Counted from the stretch's first letter, positions 1 through 11,991 are shown. The stretch: DNA of 52,089 nucleotides from Rachicladosporium sp. CCFEE 5018 (GCA_002077045.2 KZ111144.1:1343514-1395602); one strand, 5' to 3'. Made by a program: numbers and translations. The notes: generated from the letters alone by a model not told the origin.

Positions 1-3000
1 TTCGTGGACCACCTGGACGGCCCATCTTGCCAACGATCATGTCTTCAGCGTCCAGCGCAGGCGTGGCGGCCTGGAAGGTATGATACATTGTAGTCGTACT
101 TAGCTATACCAGTCTGTATGGACTCGTCCAGCATAGGGTCAAGACAGGTCCTGCTGGATGCGAAGTAACAAACTCTCGATCATCGACCTCGGGTCAGAGC
201 GGCGTATGCCCAATACTATATAGCATCACATCGGCTGTAGAACCACAATGAGTTTCATGAGTCTGCCTTACGTTCATGCCCAGACCACTCTTGGCCCAAA
301 TGAGTAGCCACATCAATTTGGTCCTAACCATGCGTGCCACCAGGATATGCAGCAAGGCACATGGCGTGGTAAGTCATGGGTCACCCGGCGCCAACTTTCG
401 ACAGATCATTCCCACAGCAGCCACGGACGCAGGGCGGCAGGGCCTGAACCCCGCAAGTGGCCGCAACGACATTTGCTGCAAGATCTATACCCCAGTTCTC
501 CACCCCAGAATCGACGGCAAGGGTATATATTCGACAGGGACGGGATTCGCTCGCTAACGTGCGTGCAGATTTGACGCTTGACTCCCGGCGTGCATCAACA
601 TGCCACCGCAGCGGCCAAAGTCTCCACTACGGTTTCGCGCCGTCATTTTGGCCAGCTGCAGTGACATCGTTTCAGCACTAAGCGAAAGCCGTTACTGGCG
701 CGTTATAGCAGGGGACGGGCACAACTTTGCAATATATATGATGTCCTGCAATTCGCAAAGGCCTGAGCCCCCGCGCGTCTAGCAGCGGATACCATACAGG
801 CTGTAGTCGAAGCGTGTCAGGTGTTACCTTTCCACGCCTGTCTGCCACGAGGGCATGACAGATTTCTCCACACAAGCGTTGTCGAAGAAGTCACTCCCTG
901 GTCGCTGCAGGCATGCGGCACGGTTCTGCGCGCCGCACATCCTTCGTGGCTTGCACAGGGCTGACGTCGCGCTTGAGGCCAGTAGATCGCTCGAGCATGT
1001 ACAGTACATGTCTACCTAGTACCTACTATGCACTAACTTTGCAACGACAACATGCCACCCCGCCGCTGACGAGGCATATAACGATGATAGAACACAGGTA
1101 CTGCATGCAAAGTCTCCGAGCGTCCGGGGGCCATCCCATGACAGTCTGCACGTCTGATGCACTCCAGCCGGGCATAGCCGCCGTGGCTTCACTCTGTCGA
1201 CACAACGTCGCGCCACTGATGGCAGGCTATAGTCTCCACCGCGGTAGGCCAGCGTCGTCCAACGACTGCATTGAGAATGTGGCAACGCCCGCGGCCACAT
1301 GACAAGTAAAGACGGCTTGATATTGAACTCTGCGACGGACTACATGCGTCCGAGGTAAGTTCGCGACTGCACGCGTACTCGTGCAGGCGTCCAGGCGTTC
1401 CATGGAAGCAAGCTATGCCGTAGTTGCATACTGTAATTTGAGCGTTGCCACATCAGACCGTATCCAACGGTCAAGACAGGTGAGCATTGTCCAGGCGGCA
1501 TTGACTAAGCACGAGGACGATGAACCTAATCACTGGCGTGCTTCAGACTCGTGGACAATAGCCTGAAGTGGAAAGTCTTGCATCGCCCTGACAAGTCGTG
1601 TATTGAGATCGCGCTCGTAGTGAGTAGATACCATGCTATAGCTAATTTGCAGTGATTTCGCAAGGGATGATGAGCAATTGCCGAACGATGACCCCCGTGG
1701 ACTGCACCCTGGTTCGTTAGCATGGAGCGAGGCAAGATCATATCTTGCATGCAGGTCATATTGATCGCTTACCGAGCGAAGCGCCGTTGGTGGGGCTCCT
1801 TCTTGATCGCTGCATATTTCCACGACTACACAGGATCGCGCGTGACGTGTTTTGTGGGAACCAAGCCGTTGTAACAGCCTGCGAGAGTATGTGCAACCGC
1901 TTCGACGCCCTGAGAAGTACTTGAGTAGAGAGATCGAGTCGCCGCAAGAGCTCAAGCAGTCTAGTCGATACATCGTCTCTTCACAACCCTGCCATGCCCA
2001 GTCCAGGTAGTGATCGAAGCCGACGATCAAGTACCGAAGTCAATCGGTAGCCTTGCTGCCCTGCGTAGCAGCGGCTCTTGCGGCCTGCCTACGCGATCCC
2101 TCCCTTCTGGGATGCCCTGTCCATGTTCGTCCGTGGAACCAGCGTCGCGGGCCTGCGGGTCCTCGGGTTTAGGCTGTCGAGTGCCCCGAGAACAAGATGA
2201 GTATGCTCAGGCGCCTACGTCGTTCGGTGGCGATTGGCTGCGGCTTTGACGGCGTATGGCCACGCATATACTGTGTCTGGTGATCCAATATGAGAACCGG
2301 TGATACTTCCGCAACTGGGCGCGAGCGTCGTGGCAGTGCTCTTGTCGCGAGGAGCATGTCCTTCGTCTAGCTGCAGCAGCGCTCTGGGTACGCGGGCTTG
2401 ACGGGCCGTAGTACAATGGACGACACGCTCACGTCTAGGCGTTGTCTTAGTTGTCACCGTTGTACACCGCCTCATGGTGCGTCGAGCGGCGTCGATGAGA
2501 GTCGCTAGAAGGCGCCTCAGCGAGCCACGTCAGTACCAGTGGAAGTGAATTAGTTCATGCGATCCCGTTTGGGCGTTGCTCGCGGCCTTCCGGAAAGTTG
2601 ATCTGCAGTCTCGCTTGAATTATTTCTGCCGTCGAGAACGATGAGATACGCTGCGCTGCAGCAACGATAGACACGCAGTACTGCCGTGGAGAGAGATTGA
2701 AGAGATCACCACACTCACCGCATCTCGCTGTCGCGCTCGCGTACGTACTACTCGTCGACGATGCTAGCTGTCGGCGCCATTGCCTGGATCAGAATCTATA
2801 GGCAACACCTTTGGGTTGAACGACATTAGACCCAGAAGGCTGCCTTTTACTCGCCACTTTTCAAACGTCCATGTACGGGTGAGACGTTCCTCACAGTTTC
2901 GCGATTCTGGCAGTTGCACTGCAGCCACAGCTTCGTCAGAGCGCCTGCGGACGACTGGATTCCTGGTCGCCGCACAGGACAATGCCTTTCGCAACTGTGT

Positions 3001-4275
3001 TCGCTCCAGAGGTTCTCAAGGAATGATTAGTCAGGATGACCAGCACGAACGAAAGCGTCGGACTCGCCTCCGTGACCTCAACTGTCGCTGATGAGACCAC
3101 CTCCGGCTCCTCGTTCCTATGATCGGACCAGTCGGGGATTCTAGGATGCCTTCCAAATGGTTGCCATTTCAATCATAGCACGTTGCAAGTAAACGTAACC
3201 CGAGACTTGCATCGCATCGGTCTGCCCGAGACTGCATCCTGCATCTGGCATACCGGGCACAGAATCAACATTCGACGAGCCAGTGGTAGAGCCGGACTGA
3301 GCAGGCGTGCGAGCTGGCAGCCTTGTGGTCCGGTCTCCGAGATCATCAGGAGTGATGTACCCACACAAACGCAGGATTCGAGGCGCAAACCCTTGAAGTC
3401 CAGATCGTGGTATGAGGCCAGTGAAACCGGGTAATGACAATCGCAGCCCAGATAGTGAAGCAGACCATCGCGTGGACGCTGTGTCGCGTATGTGCCGTCC
3501 GCGACCGGGCTTCCAGTGTGTCACAGCGTCTGCCACGCGCCGGTTCAATTGAACAGTGGAACGTTCGGGCATTAATCATGCTGTGCCTCGATCTCGTCAC
3601 ATAGGATGACGGCACAGTGTCGCACTCTTAGACACGTCCCAAACCGCTGCTGCAAGCCAGCGCAGGCACTGCGTGGACCCTGCCCGCCGCGACGCGTCTA
3701 TGTGGACTTTCCAGTCATGGTTTTGGAACGTGCGATCGATGCGGTGCCAGGAACATGAAACAATGATGCCATGCCAAGACGGCTAGTTGGCCGAAGTTGA
3801 GATTGAGTATCCGGCTTCGGGGATGGATCCGAATATTTCGTGCTGAGGCATCAAGGCATACATTGGGGACGCCTCACCCTTGTGTCACAGGCACGCTGAC
3901 GACAAGATAAGTAGACCACTCGAGAAGTTGATGCGATTGATGACACCGGTCGTGCTTACTACATCGCGACAATAATCTACAGTTTCTGCTACCTGAAACA
4001 ATCTCTCGGAGAAAATAGCGCTCTCGCCGATAGCGTACGTAGCTGTACACTCACTATCGTGGTGCCGCATATATTAGCATTCTCCGACACGAAGAGTCGC
4101 TGAGAGGTCCTCTTCTCGTGTCACTCATATGACAGGTCCATAGACTGTCATGTCACCATTCCAACTTTGTCACCATGCCTTGAGGGTTAGGCAGAGAAGG
4201 ACTCGCATTTCGGACATTCGACTTGCCAAGGCGAACGCTAAATGGTGTTAGAATTGAACCCAAACCCTTGACATT
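1..4275. other. Gene-poor left flank
   Basis: No protein family could be recognised on either strand. The longest open frame is 166 codons (1530-2030, minus); it has no motif, no signal peptide and no family that I recognise. Several 60-140 codon frames overlap on both strands without codon-level signs of a gene, for example 3141-3572 minus. It may hold decayed gene or transposon remnants, but I saw no terminal repeats, no target-site duplication and no low-complexity tract. It ends at the 3' side of the MFS gene. Confidence 0.5.
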
Positions 4276-4394
4276 TCACTTGCGTCTAGAAGCCGTTGAT
4301 GCACCAGACTGCGCAAATGATGACAGATTATAGTTCCATTGCGTAGTCAACAACTCGAGTCCAATGAGTCCCTGAGTGATGTTTGTCGGAGTAA

Positions 4395-6172
4395 TTACAC
4401 TATACCCTCCTCCGTACTCTGAGTACTCGCCTTCGCCAGAGCGACACCAGCCTGCATGAATGGTGAGCGCTCCCTGAACGTCCGACCCTTCCATACAAAC
4501 ACTACTGGCGCCATGCTCAACATAATGGCGAGGAATGCCAAGAGGGTACTTGCCCATTGCAGGCCCAATCGTGCGTACATAGCGTTCGTGGCGAACGGCA
4601 GGAACGCAGCCGTGAGACTTTCCCCAGCTGCGCAAGCACTGACGGCCGACGCAGCGTAGCCTGACGCTGCGTATGCGTCGAGGATGTAGTCTGCGACTGC
4701 GCTGACCACGGTCTGAATCCCGAAGCCGACCATGGCGAGACCGATGGCTGGTGCGATCCATGGAACGGTAGGATAAGAAGTCCAAGCGTAGACGAACATG
4801 CCGCCTACGACGCCGAAGAAAGACCCGAAGATACTGACGTACAGCCTTGCTTCTGGAATCGGTTTGCCAGGACATTCGGTGTTTCGGGCGGCGGAAGCCA
4901 GATACAACTTCGTGCTCAGCAGTGTGGCGCACCAGCCGAATATCTCTCCGATAACGACGGCGCCGTTCACGTAGGCGACTGAGTATTCCTCCCACTCGTA
5001 CAGACTTGTGAAGACAATCGCAGTCGACTGCGTGAATAAGAAGACCGTCCCGAAGCAGAACGCTGACCACAACGTGTTCGCGATCAGAAGTGGCTCTGTG
5101 CAAAGCAGATACAGTGGCCGACTTGCAGACTTCGCAAGGACTTGTAGTATGGGAGGTGCGTCAAGATCGGCCTCTGTGTAGATCTTCTGGCCCGTGGTCC
5201 TACGCAAGTACTTGGCTCGCCGACGAAGAATAACACTGCTTCGAGTTTCTTGAATGAAGTACCAGAAGAAAGGCAGGAGCGATCCGTAGATGATGAGCTG
5301 AATATAGAAGATCCTGTGGGGTGACGTATCAGTAATTGTTTAGAGTCTAATCTTCCTGAACCAACGTCGTGATCGCGCTGGTAGCGCTGCCAATCCTAGT
5401 AAGACTCGTCCGACTTCCCGCAGTTGTAAGGGTTTCGTGCAAATAGGGCATCGACTTGCTTTATGGAGATTTGAGAAGGAAGAGCTTACCATCGCCAGGT
5501 AGGCAAATACTGCGTAACGCCACCAAATATTGGCAAGCCAAGCGTATTGCCGGCCAGATACATAAGGATGTACAAGCCGACAGGAAGCGAGCGCTCCTCA
5601 TCTGTCTCCCAGACATCCGCAATGACACTCGCGATAGTGTTGGCCAGCAACGAGACGCAGCCGCCAGAAAGAAACCTTGTAATGACCAAGGTTTCAAAGT
5701 TCGTTGCCAGCGCTTGTGGTATAATCATGAGCAAGAAGAAGATATAGGCAATCCTGAAGCCCCATCGCACGCCGACATCTTCCATGATCGGTAGTAGGAG
5801 GACGACGAAGACTGCGCCGCCGAATGTCCAAGAACAGACTGGCCAGTAGCTGTGCGGGAACGTGGCATCGCTGATGTTGAACTCGGCATTGATCTCGAGG
5901 GCGGCGGCTGCTACAGATGTGGCGTTCCAGCACACAATCTGGGTTGCGAAAAGAGCGGTACTAGTGACCAGCCACTTGTGCCCTTTGCTCCAGTTGACCG
6001 GATTCTCCGCGTCACGGGGCCCGTTCCAGCCGAGTATCAATGTGTCGTCCCCGCTGAGTGGTGCCTGTATGGTGGTCGCTTTGTCCTCTGCATCGCCATA
6101 GATATATGCACGAGAAGTCCGTGCGGTGGAGATGTTAGGGCTTGCCAGCCCAACGCCACTCATGTCGCTCAA
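4395..6172 (-). CDS. MFS transporter, drug:H+ antiporter (DHA1-like)
   Basis: Two exons on the minus strand: 5490-6172 and 4395-5313, with a 176 nt intron (GTAAGC donor at 5489, CACAG acceptor at 5314) that splits a Trp codon (phase 2). The product is 533 aa. The N-terminal tail carries NPVNWS, the fungal form of the DPxNPxNWS signature before the first membrane segment. About twelve hydrophobic segments follow. Helices 4-5 contain RFLSGG and a DVWETDEERS stretch resembling the DHA1 motif G.x(4)D.x(2)ER loop. The central loop contains PEARL, and the last third has WIAPAIG and YAASAVSA, typical of fungal plasma-membrane efflux carriers for drugs or polyamines. By family it exports small molecules by proton antiport; the substrate cannot be told from sequence. 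The start at 6172 is the first Met of the open frame. Neighbours give no metabolic clue. Confidence 0.9.
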
Positions 6173-6655
6173 ACGCTGGAGACAAGAATGAATACATATA
6201 TTGCAGCAGATGATGACAGGCTAGACAGAAAACAGAAACAATGAGGAAGAGAGGCGAAAACGACAGCAGACATGACGAAATATCAACGTGAGGTCAGAAA
6301 AGCTTCGATTTGGTAGGCATTACCTAAGAGCGGTCATCGGAATTGCTAACATCTCTCACGTGGCGTAGTAGGGCGTGCAATGGCATTCGTGAATTCCGGC
6401 GCCAAGAGATGGGTTCAAAGACGCTGACTCTGTACTGAGACCGCGCGGAAGGTGGGCTTGGAGGATCGGAAACCATAGTGAGGTGCAGGGAAAAGGTCAT
6501 GATTGCAAGGGTGAAGTCCATCATCCAAGTGGCGTGTAACTCGATGACTCAGCACGAATGCCCCGCTGGCGAGTACAGTGAAGTCGCATTTCCATTGAGA
6601 TTAGGCACGGAACTAAAGACCTTGATCGCACACGAAATTCGTCCAGGCTCAGCCA
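6173..6655. other. Intergenic: divergent promoters of MFS and DUF4202 genes
   Basis: 483 bases between two divergently transcribed genes, so it must hold both promoters. I saw no further gene, repeat or named regulatory site. Confidence 0.5.
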
Positions 6656-7258
6656 ATGACCATGGCGCGTACTCCTGACTTCGCGAAGGCGAGGCAAATG
6701 ATCTACGCTGCTCACGACGACGACCCAACCAAACACACACTTCCGGATGGCTCCCAAATTCCATACGAGACTCACTATTCCACTCAGATGGAGAGCTATC
6801 TTAGCAAACGCTGCCCTGATGCTTCCGAGGTACTCCGCTTAGCAGTCTGTGGCCAGCACTTCCGCCGTTGGGAAGTGCCACGGGACTCGTATCCGAAGAC
6901 CAAAGTCGGCTATCTGACCTGGCGCACTCATTTGAAGAGACGTGCAGGCACAGAGGTGGCACGGATACTGGACGAATGCAACTATAGTACTGAGGACTTC
7001 ACGCGCTGCCAGGCGCTGATCGAGAAGGAGGGTCTTAAGCAGGGGGAAGAACAGGTGCAGGTTCTGGAGGACGTGGCGTGCTTGGTATTTCTTGACGACC
7101 AGTTTGAGGAGTTCAAGGAGAAGCACGACGAAGCCAAGATTGTCCATATCCTGAAGAAGACCTGGGGCAAGATGTCGAAGGAAGGTCACGATTTGGCGCT
7201 GGAAATTCCGATGACTGAGGAGTGTAAGGCGTTGGTCGGGAAGGCCCTGGCTGAGTGA
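6656..7258 (+). CDS. DUF4202 domain protein
   Basis: Single-exon 200 aa protein that is almost entirely one DUF4202 (PF13875) domain. Recognisable blocks are DASEVLRLAVCGQHFRRWEVPRDS-like near residues 57-80 (the family pattern is LRLAARxQHIxRWxxPR), then GYLTWRTHLKR, then EDVACLVFLDDQF near residue 140, and KTWGKMS near 170. The domain is found in bacteria and fungi. Its biochemical role is not settled; some members are annotated by weak similarity to glutamyl-tRNA synthetases, which I would not transfer. The first Met is at 6656 and a second at 6662; both keep the domain whole. There is no signal peptide or membrane segment, so it is probably a soluble intracellular protein. Confidence 0.9.
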   Translation: MTMARTPDFAKARQMIYAAHDDDPTKHTLPDGSQIPYETHYSTQMESYLSKRCPDASEVLRLAVCGQHFRRWEVPRDSYPKTKVGYLTWRTHLKRRAGTEVARILDECNYSTEDFTRCQALIEKEGLKQGEEQVQVLEDVACLVFLDDQFEEFKEKHDEAKIVHILKKTWGKMSKEGHDLALEIPMTEECKALVGKALAE

Positions 7259-7604
7259 GCTGGGCGGCCTTTGTGCAATTCCGGCGAGTCTTGAGGATAC
7301 GACATTCAATTTGAGACGTGCAGAGTCTAATGCATGGCGACTCCACATTCCTACGCTATCAGGTCGCTGCAAAAGCGACGTTCAAGTAGCGAGTGGACCC
7401 CCCAATAGTCGTTCGGGTGGAATCCATGACTCAGACGAATATGGCACTTCGAGGACACCAGCCGCTTCATCAGCTATCGCCTACGACCATACTTAAAGCT
7501 CGACTTCTCCCATTCGGTCTCCAATTGCACATCCACCACCAAAGCAATTGAAGGACATACCATCTTCTAGCGCCGAACACTCAAGCACAAGACCCACCGG
7601 AGCT
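7259..7604. other. Intergenic before the secreted protein gene
   Basis: 346 bases between two plus-strand genes. Terminator of the DUF4202 gene and promoter of the secreted protein are inferred from position only; no specific element seen. Confidence 0.4.
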
Positions 7605-7969
7605 ATGAAGTATTCAATCGCTCTCAGCAGCATGCTCGTCGCAGCAGCATGTCTCTTGTCTCCATTCACGGCACTCGCAACTCCCCGAGACACTGTACGA
7701 CTAGACTGCGCAGCGCAAGCCGAGTTGATCGGGGAGGAGATGTTGTCGCAGTGTTTCCCACAGGGGACCCCACACCCAATAACGGATGAGAAGCAATTGT
7801 GAGTCACATAACTCCGACTTGCCGTCTCCGGGCGATATGCTAAGAAGTCCTCAGGGCCCAGATATTCAAATGCGTTGACCGAGTGACGCACAATCATCTC
7901 GAGAAACGCTGCATGAAGGGGTTTTGGTCTCGCCTCCGACGTCTCCCGTGCGCGGAGGAGAAGTGGTGA
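7605..7969 (+). CDS. Small secreted cysteine-rich protein, CxAQ module, one copy
   Basis: Exons 7605-7798 and 7855-7969; the 56 nt intron (GTGAGT...TCCTCAG, branch-like TGCTAAG) splits a Leu codon in phase 2. The product is 102 aa. The Met at 7605 was chosen over the upstream in-frame Met at 7548 because it starts directly with a signal peptide (Lys, then a hydrophobic run, ending near TALA). The mature part has LDC-A-AQ, then cysteines spaced C-x14-C-x20-C-x12-C, ending LRRLPCAEEKW with a fifth cysteine. No database family comes to mind. The same module recurs at 34908-35234 (very close paralogue) and twice in the protein at 16961-17629, with the same intron position in the first module. Role is inferred only: a small secreted, probably disulfide-bonded protein, effector-like. 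Confidence 0.75.
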
Positions 7970-8570
7970 TACGTTTGCAGAGTCTGAGCCTGGTGGTGCT
8001 CTTGGAAAGGTATGTTGAACGGTCTGGAGGAGCAGACTCAGGGCATAGGGATTAAGATGGCGTGGGATAGAAGGATTGGCAGGTCATTACATGTATTCAA
8101 TACAGGTTGTAAGTCTTGACGTCTCGTCTGAGCAGTGCATTGGGAAGTGGGCAACCCAGCGGCGCAGCCACTATCATCACATCCACGCCTGTATATGACA
8201 GGAACGAGCACAATTTGACGCTGGTGCCTCATCATGCCCTTGCAGTACAACAGCCATATCTTGCACACATATCGATCTGGCTGGATTGATGCATGTTGGA
8301 GTCATGAGGTCTGTTCGAAAGTCTTTGGAATGGGCTACTTCGCAACATCGCTATCGTCTCTTATAATGGTACGGTGCCATTGAGACTCGAGCATGTATAT
8401 GTTTGTACTTGCACAAGCGGCTCGAAGCTGCCATCGGGTAGTGACATCCATCCTGCCTGCATTGTAGACTCGCACCTACCCTTCAATATCTCTCTGTAAG
8501 CCATACCTTTTCCTAACTCCAGCCGTACGGGTTTCCAATCACATCGTCCACCTCTTGAGAATCTCCCACC
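7970..8570. other. Intergenic before the SRA-YDG gene
   Basis: 601 bases between two plus-strand genes. The last ~120 bases are pyrimidine-rich, as is common just upstream of fungal start codons. No gene or repeat recognised. Confidence 0.4.
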
Positions 8571-9682
8571 ATGGCTCCCACCCTCTCCCAAACTACACAT
8601 CATCTCCGCAACGTCCTCGATCCCATGATTTCACTGTCCGGCCCTTCGCTATCCCCTTCAGAACTCGTCTCTCTCATCTCCCTCCTCAATACCTTCCTCG
8701 ACGCACCGGTACCTGCTCTCGCCGATCTCCGTCTCTCGAGGATACATCTCGCCATTCTCGACATAATCGGAGTCGCGACGCGATGGCCTGAGCGCATCGT
8801 GGATATAGCGGAGAAAGTGACAGAGTCGTGGGAAATGGAGTTGGGAATGAGCTTGAAGGAGATAGGATGGGATGCTCCGAGACTGGATGATTGGAAAGGC
8901 TGCGAAGGGTTAGGGAGGCGTGAAGTGCTCGTACGATGGCTCAGGGAGCCGAACGTGCTTCTTAGCCCAGCGAGAGCACGAAAGACTGGCGATCTGGGCT
9001 TCAAAGCTGGAGAGCGCGTTGATATTCGCCCAGCAACTGCAGAGATTGATACTAATGTAGCTACAGTTGGTGGATCAATGCCCTCTTCGCACTCAAAGCA
9101 GGCATCATCGACTCCGCAGACCCGAAGGGAGGAATTGTGGCTGACGCTAAGGGAGCGTACGCCATACTTATGAGCGGCGAAGACGAGGTACGAGGAGAGT
9201 CCGCTGAAGAGTTCACTTACCGTGCAAAAGAGGGCGACAAAGGTCGATATCGCTTGACGGCTGCGACTGTGGATTCGAGGCAGCCAGTGAGAATCCTACG
9301 CAGTCATAATCTTAGAAGCTTCTTCAGTCCAGTGGCTGGAGTGAGATATGAGGGACTGTGAGTGCATGGTCGTCGGCAGCAGTCCCATTTCGCGACTGAC
9401 AGGGCGTGCAGCTACAGAGTCACTAGCTGGGCCATTATTCTCGACAAAGCCAGCAAGAAAATGGGTTATGACATCAACTTTAAGCGCCTACCGAACGAGG
9501 CAGCAATGGAAGGCGTGCTGAGCAGACCTTGGGCCGAGGAATTGGACGACTATCGCCTGTACAAGCGGATGCGGAGGGATGCTCGACGGCAAGCAGCAGC
9601 TGAAGCAACAAGGCGTCCCGATCTTGTAGTTTCGAGCGATGGGACGGCGGAGACGTGTGTTTGGCGGGAGCTTTCGTGGTAG
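8571..9682 (+). CDS. SRA-YDG domain protein
   Basis: The C-terminal half is an SRA/YDG fold. GAYAILMSG, the EEFTYRAKEG stretch, PVRILRSHNL and GVRYEGLYRV match the conserved GAYSIVLSG, EFTYTGxGG, PVRVIR and GYRYDGLYRV blocks. SRA domains bind hemimethylated or modified cytosine in eukaryotes; the fungal stand-alone role is not established. Exon 2 ends at 9357 and a clean 54 nt intron (9358-9411, GTGAGT...GCAG) joins GL to YRV; exon 3 ends at 9682. The first intron is a problem. The acceptor is CTACAG (9066) after a perfect ACTAAT branch-like site, but the only nearby GT (9018) leaves the reading frame off by one base from the WWINAL exon. An unseen donor further upstream, for example GTTAGG near 8908, or a frame error would explain it. 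The N-terminal ~150 residues are helical-looking and unrecognised. Confidence 0.75.
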
Positions 9683-10060
9683 TCTCTGAGTGGAAGTTTG
9701 ATGTCGGTAGTGCGCTCGTGATCATGACCATGACAAGTGAATGGACGAAATCCACTGCCACTGGGAGACATCGCAGTGTAGCCAGAAGTGGTTTCGGTAG
9801 CCGCTTCGTCTCAACGGCAATCCTGGGAGAGGATGATAGTGCTCCTCCAGCCGTTTTAACCATTGCCACTGGTAGTGTAAGCCTGGCTGCAGCAATAATC
9901 AAGCAACACCCTGTCGCGCATGCTAGAGGTGACACTGGAGTTACAAGTCGTGCCTGCATCTCGACACAACTTACGTCGCTGGTACGTACGCGCGAAACAT
10001 TGTTGACATTAGCGGATCACGCTGTGCTTGTGAGAGACATTGGTTGGTTGACGAAGAAAG
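9683..10060. other. Intergenic after the SRA-YDG gene
   Basis: About 380 bases without a convincing gene. A 153-codon open frame (9655-10116) overlaps the SRA stop and has no recognisable features. Confidence 0.35.
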
Positions 10061-10226
10061 ATGGAGGTGATGTTCAATGGTCAGAAGGAGTTCCGTTCAG
10101 ACCTCGGCCGAGTTGACGCCGCAGACCTCATCATTGAAGAGCTCGGCGAGCTCATAAGATCGTATGTCTCCATAATGGCTATCTCAATGGCACCTACTGT
10201 CCGTCAGGATGAGACCTAGAATATAG
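10061..10226 (+). CDS. Possible tiny spliced gene or last exons of a small gene
   Basis: A 46 nt interval with ideal splice signals (GTATGT at 10162, CCGTCAG ending at 10207) joins an open frame starting at ATG 10061 to a short exon ending at TAG 10224-10226. This gives 39 aa, acidic and helical in its middle (the DAADLIIEELGELI stretch). The frame has a stop just upstream at 10049, but earlier exons are possible. It could equally be a 5' UTR intron of the PP2C gene, whose ATG lies 28 bases after the TAG. I do not recognise the product. Confidence 0.2.
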
Positions 10227-10254
10227 TACGCAGTAGTCCCTGAAGAGCGCCAGG

Positions 10255-11922
10255 ATGAAGCACCACGGACACCCCTACAGCATCCGCCTCGCCCTCCTCT
10301 CCCTCTTCGAACATCCCACACCAACCCTCCCCCAACGCCGCGCCTTTCACGACTACTTCGTAACGCACCTCCCCTCCTCGTCACTCGCCCCCGACAAAGC
10401 CGGCCAGCACCCAAAGTCCTCCTCCGCCACCTCCAAAGCCCCTACGAAGCCTACATCCCCAGCCCGCGATACAACCATCGTCCGCATCCCCCTCAAATCC
10501 GCACACCACCACTTCGGCGCCTCCACATCCCGCGGCTCGCGGCCCTATAATGAGGACACCTTCCAGGCCGGCACCATCGAGCTCCCTGCTTTCGCTTTGC
10601 CAAGACCGAAGAATCTCACACGTTCGCCAACGTCAGGCGCTATCACAGATCTCCGCGCTGCAAATTCCGAGAGCGGCGATCCGCAGGTCTTCTATTTCGG
10701 AGTGTTTGACGGACATGGCGGGCAGGAGTGCAGTGAATTCCTGCGAGAGCGGCTGCATGGGTACGTCGAGGAGGCGGGAGTGCTATTTGGGATGGAGAGT
10801 AGTTTGCGGAAACGCAAGGATGGAGAAGAGGGAGGGAGTGGTGAGGGCGGGGTGATGGGAGAGATGGACGCGGAAGACTTACAGAAGAGCCTTGTGGGGG
10901 AGTGGAAGGAGACTGTGGGAGGGTATTTCAAGAGGTTCAGACCGGAGTGGTTCCCTGCTGTTGCTAGACGGAGGAGCAGCGACGAGGGTGGAAGCGAGGG
11001 AGAAGTGGATAACAGTAGTGTGCAGACTGTGCTCTCCTACGCTTTTCTAAAGGCAGATTTGGACTTTACGAAAGCGCAAGCCTCCAAACACACGGAGACC
11101 GCATCAGGCGGCAAGACTGCCCCAACAACTTCGCTGGACGACCCAGTCCTCTCCGACCGTCCGTTAGGCGAGAACGACATGCTCTTCGACGACTCTCGCC
11201 CAGCCAGCCAGAATCTCTCACATCGCCTCCCAGCGCGAGGCGCATCGCCAAATCTCGCAACTCCGATCGGCGGACCCAAACGCTTCAAAGGCGGCTCTAC
11301 AGCCAGTATCGCATTGATCTCCACGCCGACACCGACACCGTTTTGGAATCCTGCGTCACCGTCCACATTGATTGTAGCTCACGTAGGCGACACCCGGATC
11401 TTGCTATGCCGCACAAGTGATGGCAAGGCGGTACCACTGACCACCGATCACCATCCCTCCGCACCCATCGAAGCGACGCGACTGCGACGTTACGCAGCGA
11501 CCTTCGTCACGGACTCTTTCGGCGAGGAGCGAGTTCTAGGTCTGGCGAATACTCGCGCGTTTGGCGACATAGCATCGAAACGCATCGGCGTCTCGGCTGA
11601 GCCGCAGCTGACTCTCACGCAACTTGCGCCAGCCGAGCACTCGTTCCTTGTCCTCATCTCTGATGGCGTGAGCGGTCACTTGTCCGATCAGGAAGTCGTG
11701 GATGTCGTGAAGGAGGCTAAGACACCTGAGATGGCGGCCAAGGAGCTCGTCAAGTTCGCCGTGGACGTCAAGAGCGAAGACGCCGACAACGCTACCGCGC
11801 TTGTCGTAAGACTTGGTGGCTGGGAAAGGCGAAGCGAGGGCGGTGGGGGCAGTATTGGGACCAAAGAGCAGAGGGTGTGGAGGCTGAATGATGCCATGGA
11901 TCCAAGGAGGGGAAGACAGTGA
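10255..11922 (+). CDS. PP2C-type Ser/Thr phosphatase (Ptc6-like)
   Basis: Single exon, 555 aa. All main PP2C motifs are present in order: SRPYNED near residue 97, FDGHGG near 152 (metal-binding Asp and Gly), AHVGDTR near 376, LTTDHHPS near 395, ANTRAFGD near 432, ISDGVSGHLSD near 467, and DNATALVVRL near 510. This is a Mn/Mg-dependent protein phosphatase. The N-terminus is basic (MKHHGHPYSIRLALL) and FHDYFVTHLPSS follows, as in fungal relatives of yeast Ptc6, a mitochondrial phosphatase; mitochondrial location is inferred. Long acidic and Ser-rich inserts separate motifs between residues 180 and 345. It converges with the Zn2Cys6 gene 69 bases downstream. Its last 486 bases are repeated at 20500-20985. 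Confidence 0.92.
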   Translation: MKHHGHPYSIRLALLSLFEHPTPTLPQRRAFHDYFVTHLPSSSLAPDKAGQHPKSSSATSKAPTKPTSPARDTTIVRIPLKSAHHHFGASTSRGSRPYNEDTFQAGTIELPAFALPRPKNLTRSPTSGAITDLRAANSESGDPQVFYFGVFDGHGGQECSEFLRERLHGYVEEAGVLFGMESSLRKRKDGEEGGSGEGGVMGEMDAEDLQKSLVGEWKETVGGYFKRFRPEWFPAVARRRSSDEGGSEGEVDNSSVQTVLSYAFLKADLDFTKAQASKHTETASGGKTAPTTSLDDPVLSDRPLGENDMLFDDSRPASQNLSHRLPARGASPNLATPIGGPKRFKGGSTASIALISTPTPTPFWNPASPSTLIVAHVGDTRILLCRTSDGKAVPLTTDHHPSAPIEATRLRRYAATFVTDSFGEERVLGLANTRAFGDIASKRIGVSAEPQLTLTQLAPAEHSFLVLISDGVSGHLSDQEVVDVVKEAKTPEMAAKELVKFAVDVKSEDADNATALVVRLGGWERRSEGGGGSIGTKEQRVWRLNDAMDPRRGRQ

Positions 11923-11991
11923 GGATGTCCAGTCAAAGGCCGTAGCCGGCGATGTAGGTCGTCGAAGAGAATTCAGGGATAGCTCTCACGA

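Noticed and set aside
1530..2030. 166-codon minus-strand frame as a gene
   Set aside because: No motif, no signal peptide, no clear splice partners; not enough to call a gene.
4276..5103. 275-codon minus-strand frame over the MFS exon
   Set aside because: Arg/His-rich shadow of the MFS coding exon in another frame; the MFS frame has the family motifs and membrane segments.
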